Below are positions 61,001 to 64,000 of a stretch of 64,000 bases of DNA, in pieces. The DNA lies in the NCBI RefSeq assembly GCF_001282115.1, contig NZ_LJBR01000069.1:1-64000 (forward strand), given 5' to 3'. This stretch comes from Streptomyces sp. NRRL B-24085. Its GTDB lineage: Bacteria; Actinomycetota; Actinomycetes; Streptomycetales; Streptomycetaceae. The translations under genes were made by a program, and so were the position numbers. Every line of letters begins with the position of its first letter. Positions within the stretch are counted from its first letter, which is position 1. Below the pieces are notes generated by a model. The model worked only from the letters and a program-made list of their open reading frames with translations, was not told the DNA's origin and did no database searches.

Positions 61001-62416
61001 TCAGCCGGCGAGCTTCGCCAGCGCGGCGTCGATCCGGGCGAGTGTGCGGTCCTTGCCGAGGACCTCCAGGGACTCGAAGAGGGGCAGACCGACCGTGCGG
61101 CCCGTGACCGCGACGCGCACCGGAGCCTGGGCCTTACCCAGCTTCAGGCCGTGCTCCTCGCCCGCGGCCAGGACCGCCTCCTTGAGGGACTCGGGGCTGG
61201 TCCAGTCGGCCGTCTCCAGCTTGGCTCGGGCCGTGGTGAGGAGAGCCACAGGGTCGCCCTTCATCGCCTTGTCCCAGGACGCCTCGTCCTCCACCGGCTC
61301 CTTCAGGAACAGGAAGTCGACGTTGGCCGTGATGTCCGACAGGACGGCCACGCGTGTCTGGGCGTGAGGGGCGATCGCCTCCCACGCGGCCTGGTCGAAG
61401 TTTTCGGGCGCCCAGTTGGCGTACGGGGCGAGCAGCCACGGATCGCATGCCTCGACGAACTTCTCCAGCGGCAGGGCGCGGATGTACTCGCCGTTGAAGG
61501 CGGTCAGTTTCTTGATGTCGAAGAAGGCCGGCGAGGTGTTCACGTCCTCGACGCGGAACTTCTGCTCCAGCTCCTTGTACGGGCGGAGCTCGATGTCGTC
61601 CCCAGGGCCCCAGCCGAGCAGCATCAGGTAGTTGGTCATTGCCTCCGGCAGGTAACCCTCGGCGAGGTAGTCCTCAAGAGCGACCTTGTCCCGGCGCTTG
61701 GACAGCTTCTGCCGCTTCTCGTTCACGATCACCGGCAGGTGCGCCCACACTGGGGCCTTCGCGCCGAGCGCCTCCCACAGCAGTTGCTGCTTGGGCGTGT
61801 TCGACAGGTGCTCGTCGCCACGGATGACCAGGGTGATGCCCTCGTCGAGATCGTCGACCACGTTGGCGATAAGGAAGACCGGGGAGCCGTCGCCGCGGGC
61901 GATGACGAAGTCCTCGATCGCCGAGTTCGGGAAGGAGGGCTCACCCCGGATCAGGTCCACGACGACCGTCTCGCCCTCAGTGGGCGTGCGGAACCGCAGC
62001 GCCCGGCCCTGCACGTACTCCAGACCCCGGTCCCGGCAGAAGCCGTCGTAGCCGAGGTGCTGCGAACCGGTGCGCTCCTGGAGCTGCTCACGGGTGCAGT
62101 CGCAGTAGTACGCGCGGCCCTGCGTGTAGAGCTGCTGGGCGGCCTCGCTGTGACGGTCGGCGTTCTGCGACTGGAAGTACGGACCCTCGAAGGCGGGATC
62201 GTCCTTGGAGATCCCGATGGACGCGAGCGCGCTGATGATGCCGTCGATCCACTCCGGCTTGTTGCGGGCCGCGTCGGTGTCCTCGATCCGCAGAACGAAC
62301 TTGCCCCCTGACTGTCGTGCGACGGCCCAGTTGTAGAGAGCCGACCGGGCCCCGCCAACATGGAACATTCCAGTCGGGGACGGGGCGAAACGCACGCGTG
62401 TGGAGGCTGTAGACAT
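61001..62416 (-). CDS. gltX: Glutamate--tRNA ligase
   Basis: A 471-residue class I synthetase charging tRNA-Glu (and probably tRNA-Gln for amidation). [20 protein letters not shown] carries the HIGH motif, KLSKRRDKV is the KMSKS-like loop, and CTREQL-type cysteine residues lie in the usual zinc region. Length is normal. ATG 62416 ([14 protein letters not shown]). It is core chromosome and marks the right end of the accessory island. Confidence 0.97.
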   Translation of the reverse strand: MSTASTRVRFAPSPTGMFHVGGARSALYNWAVARQSGGKFVLRIEDTDAARNKPEWIDGIISALASIGISKDDPAFEGPYFQSQNADRHSEAAQQLYTQGRAYYCDCTREQLQERTGSQHLGYDGFCRDRGLEYVQGRALRFRTPTEGETVVVDLIRGEPSFPNSAIEDFVIARGDGSPVFLIANVVDDLDEGITLVIRGDEHLSNTPKQQLLWEALGAKAPVWAHLPVIVNEKRQKLSKRRDKVALEDYLAEGYLPEAMTNYLMLLGWGPGDDIELRPYKELEQKFRVEDVNTSPAFFDIKKLTAFNGEYIRALPLEKFVEACDPWLLAPYANWAPENFDQAAWEAIAPHAQTRVAVLSDITANVDFLFLKEPVEDEASWDKAMKGDPVALLTTARAKLETADWTSPESLKEAVLAAGEEHGLKLGKAQAPVRVAVTGRTVGLPLFESLEVLGKDRTLARIDAALAKLAG

Positions 62417-62740
62417 GCCTGCAAGCCTACCGATTTCCAACGGCTGCTCGGCCGCTGCAGACGATCACATTATTCGGCCCGTCGGAGATCTTGTGATGCC
62501 GTCCGGCTGAGGTGGGCATCCACCGTGCGCGTGATGCTGCGTCCTGTGGCGATCTGCTTGTTGCTGAGCACGTCGGGAATCACCGTGAAGCCCTGCTGAC
62601 GGAAGGAAGTCCTCGTCTCGTCAGTGATGGTTCGGCATGCCGTTCAGTTCACCAGGCAGCGTCTTGCCCAGCAACCAAATTGCCCTGGCTGTCCGCGCCG
62701 ACAGAATCGCTCCACACAGCGCGACCCGGCACATGCATGT
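62417..62740. other. Gene-free stretch upstream of gltX
   Basis: About 320 bases; no gene, tRNA or clear promoter recognised. Confidence 0.5.
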
Positions 62741-63523
62741 TCAGTCTGGAGCTGATCCACGACAGCGTTTGTAGACGTGCCAAGCCGTGGACTCACTGAT
62801 GCCGAACGCGTCGCCGAGTTGGGCGTACGTGGACCCGCCCTGCTCACGCATCCCTACGAGGTCAGCTTCCTGTTCACTGGTGAGTGCATGTCGTCCGCCC
62901 CGCCCGGTGGCTGGAACAGGGGGCGGATCGGTGAGGTGACGCCAGGTTGCCCCCCGTACTGCCGCTCGGACCGTTGCGTACTCCAGGCGAAACTTGTCAG
63001 CAAGCGATCGCAAGGAAGCGCCTCCAGCATGCGCCCGCCGCATCTCTCCCACTGACGCCGCGGTCAGGAGCACACCTGGGCGACGCGGCTCTTCGGGGAG
63101 GTCCTCCGGGACCTGACCACCGACATGTCCCCAGGTGACGCCCCTGATCGCATCGTGAACAGTGTTGTAGGGAAGGCCGTTTCTCGTTGCGAGATAGCGC
63201 ACCGACGCGCCATCAGCGTGCTCGCGCCTCAACCTACGCACGTGATCTTCATTCAGGACGGTCGGGCTGGGCTGATCCGGATCAGCGGGCATGGGCCGGC
63301 TGATCGGTGGTGGATCGTCCACGCGGCGCCAGGTGGCGCCATAGACCGCCTTTGAGAGCGCTCTACTGCTCACTCCGATCGCCCGTGCGAGGTGATCTAC
63401 CGAAGCCCCGCTTCGTACCTGCCGCCGGGCGTCACGAACCAGCTCCTCCGTGAGATCCCTTCGACCGCCGAGGTGCTCCCGCGGTGAGCCGTCGGAATGC
63501 CCATCCGAAGCATGTGGCGACAC
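62741..63523 (-). CDS. Protein of four tandem HTH-like repeats
   Basis: A 260-residue protein built of four ~50-residue repeats at about 24-73, 90-137, 152-202 and 214-253. Each reads like LT-x2-V-x2-(M/L)R-x4-GAS-x2-LA-x-(hydrophobic)-(G/N)-x4-TV-x2-A(V/I)-x-G-(A/V)TW: a helix-turn-helix followed by a GATWRH/GVTWGH turn. No other domain. It may bind a long or repeated DNA site. GTG 63523 has GGGGAG seven bases upstream; the longer frame to 63859 is not protein-like. Confidence 0.65.
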   Translation of the reverse strand: MSPHASDGHSDGSPREHLGGRRDLTEELVRDARRQVRSGASVDHLARAIGVSSRALSKAVYGATWRRVDDPPPISRPMPADPDQPSPTVLNEDHVRRLRREHADGASVRYLATRNGLPYNTVHDAIRGVTWGHVGGQVPEDLPEEPRRPGVLLTAASVGEMRRAHAGGASLRSLADKFRLEYATVRAAVRGATWRHLTDPPPVPATGRGGRHALTSEQEADLVGMREQGGSTYAQLGDAFGISESTAWHVYKRCRGSAPD

Positions 63524-63918
63524 GTAAACACTCCCCACTCTCAAGGCCTGAGCTGGGCAGGACGACTCGGGCTGCGGCAGCATCGCCGTGGAGAGCGATG
63601 TGCGGCCCGAGGTCTCCGGCGCGATCAGATGTACGCAGACAAGGTCTACGGGTCTAGTCCGACCGTATCCGTCTTCTGCCCACGGTCGGCCCCCCTGCTG
63701 GCGATGGGCGCGTTTACCGACGCACTTGCGTGAGGGCTCTCTGAAAGAGTGCAGGCGCGGGTTGGTGCCGGTCCACCTACCAGGCCGCCTGCCTCTCGCC
63801 TGCACGTCGACACAGCGGGAGCCCGCCCCTTCCGGGGCGGTGGTCAAGGACAATCGCAACTGAAGCAGCCCCCAGGCAGTTCCCTGTTCGAGCGTACGAA
63901 ATGTCGGCTTGGCAGAAG
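63524..63918. other. Gene-free stretch
   Basis: No supportable gene. A short GC hairpin (63823-63840) is present; its role is unclear. Confidence 0.5.
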
Positions 63919-63919
63919 C

Positions 63920-63948
63920 GCAGGGCCCCGCGTCGTGCGGGGCCCTGC
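63920..63948 (-). terminator. Hairpin terminator of the last gene
   Basis: Perfect 12-bp stem (63920-63931 with 63937-63948), 5-base loop, starting just after the stop codon of the gene entering from the right. Confidence 0.75.
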
Positions 63949-63950
63949 GG

Positions 63951-64000
63951 CTAGAACTGCCGAAGGATGAAGTCCGTCACCGCGCGGCCGGCGCCCGCAC
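63951..64000 (-). CDS. C-terminal end of a gene cut by the window edge
   Basis: The minus strand reads AGAGRAVTDFILRQF then TAG (63953-63951), followed at once by a strong terminator. Too short to name. Confidence 0.6.
   Translation of the reverse strand, partial: AGAGRAVTDFILRQF

Noticed and set aside
1..64000. CRISPR arrays, tRNA and rRNA genes
   Set aside because: No regularly spaced direct repeats with unique spacers and no tRNA-like or rRNA-like segments were recognised by eye; a covariance-model scan would settle tRNAs.

Overview
The window is high-GC DNA with frequent GTG and TTG starts, strong GGAGG-type ribosome binding sites and many 1-4 bp gene overlaps. It carries Streptomyces-type families (DUF317, WhiB, SpdB-like, MAB_1171c-like, cysteine-poor lipoproteins). 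It is almost certainly a Streptomyces or close-relative chromosome. Two housekeeping tRNA-synthetase genes, valS (1479-4118, minus) and gltX (61001-62416, minus), frame a large accessory stretch.

Layout. 1-7.2 kb: the 3' tip of a group II intron, a DHFR-fold reductase, valS, small hypotheticals, a PD-(D/E)XK-like protein and a broken NUDIX gene. 7.2-9.6 kb: a complete group II intron with a reverse transcriptase/maturase/HNH protein; the first 45 bases of the window match its 3' end. 9.6-14.5 kb: DUF317-type and cysteine-rich proteins, a HIT protein and a lipoprotein. 14.5-21.8 kb: a plasmid-like minus-strand module (HUH relaxase, MobC, small proteins, SpdB-like membrane protein, WhiB-like protein, DnaC-like ATPase, DnaD-like replication initiator holding two iteron-like arrays). 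21.8-25.3 kb: CAACAC/GTGTTG operator-like palindromes, then a plus-strand XRE / ImmA-IrrE / MAB_1171c-like / PAP2-like operon.

25.4-61 kb looks like a biosynthetic or metabolic island I cannot match to a described pathway. A tightly coupled nine-gene minus-strand operon (33754 to 25391) encodes an atypical radical SAM protein, a phosphoketolase-like ThDP enzyme, an enolase-superfamily enzyme, an unknown protein, a HAD hydrolase, a methyltransferase, a creatininase-family amidohydrolase, a PhyH-type dioxygenase and a YrdC-like protein. An eight-gene plus-strand operon (52264 to 60989) encodes two glycosyltransferases, a D-2-hydroxyacid-dehydrogenase homologue lacking catalytic residues, two radical SAM proteins, a nucleotidyltransferase-like protein, a TobZ-type carbamoyltransferase and an HD protein. 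Between them lie a PLD-like regulator plus NUDIX pair, a HAD, an HD protein, two APH-family kinases leading through two tiny ORFs into an ABC exporter, and a permease/glutamine-synthetase pair.

The glutamine synthetase gene is cut at its 3' end by a 1.76-kb IS5-like element that carries an APH-family passenger gene; removing the element restores a normal GS C-terminus. An XRE-TPR regulator (47764-49002) sits beside three copies of the palindrome CGGACANTYTGTCCG. Two copies share a conserved promoter and leader and stand in front of the eight-gene operon and of the regulator's own neighbours. A tyrosine integrase with an inserted LacI-type HTH lies at 50.2-51.7 kb. After gltX come a four-repeat HTH protein and the tail of a further gene.
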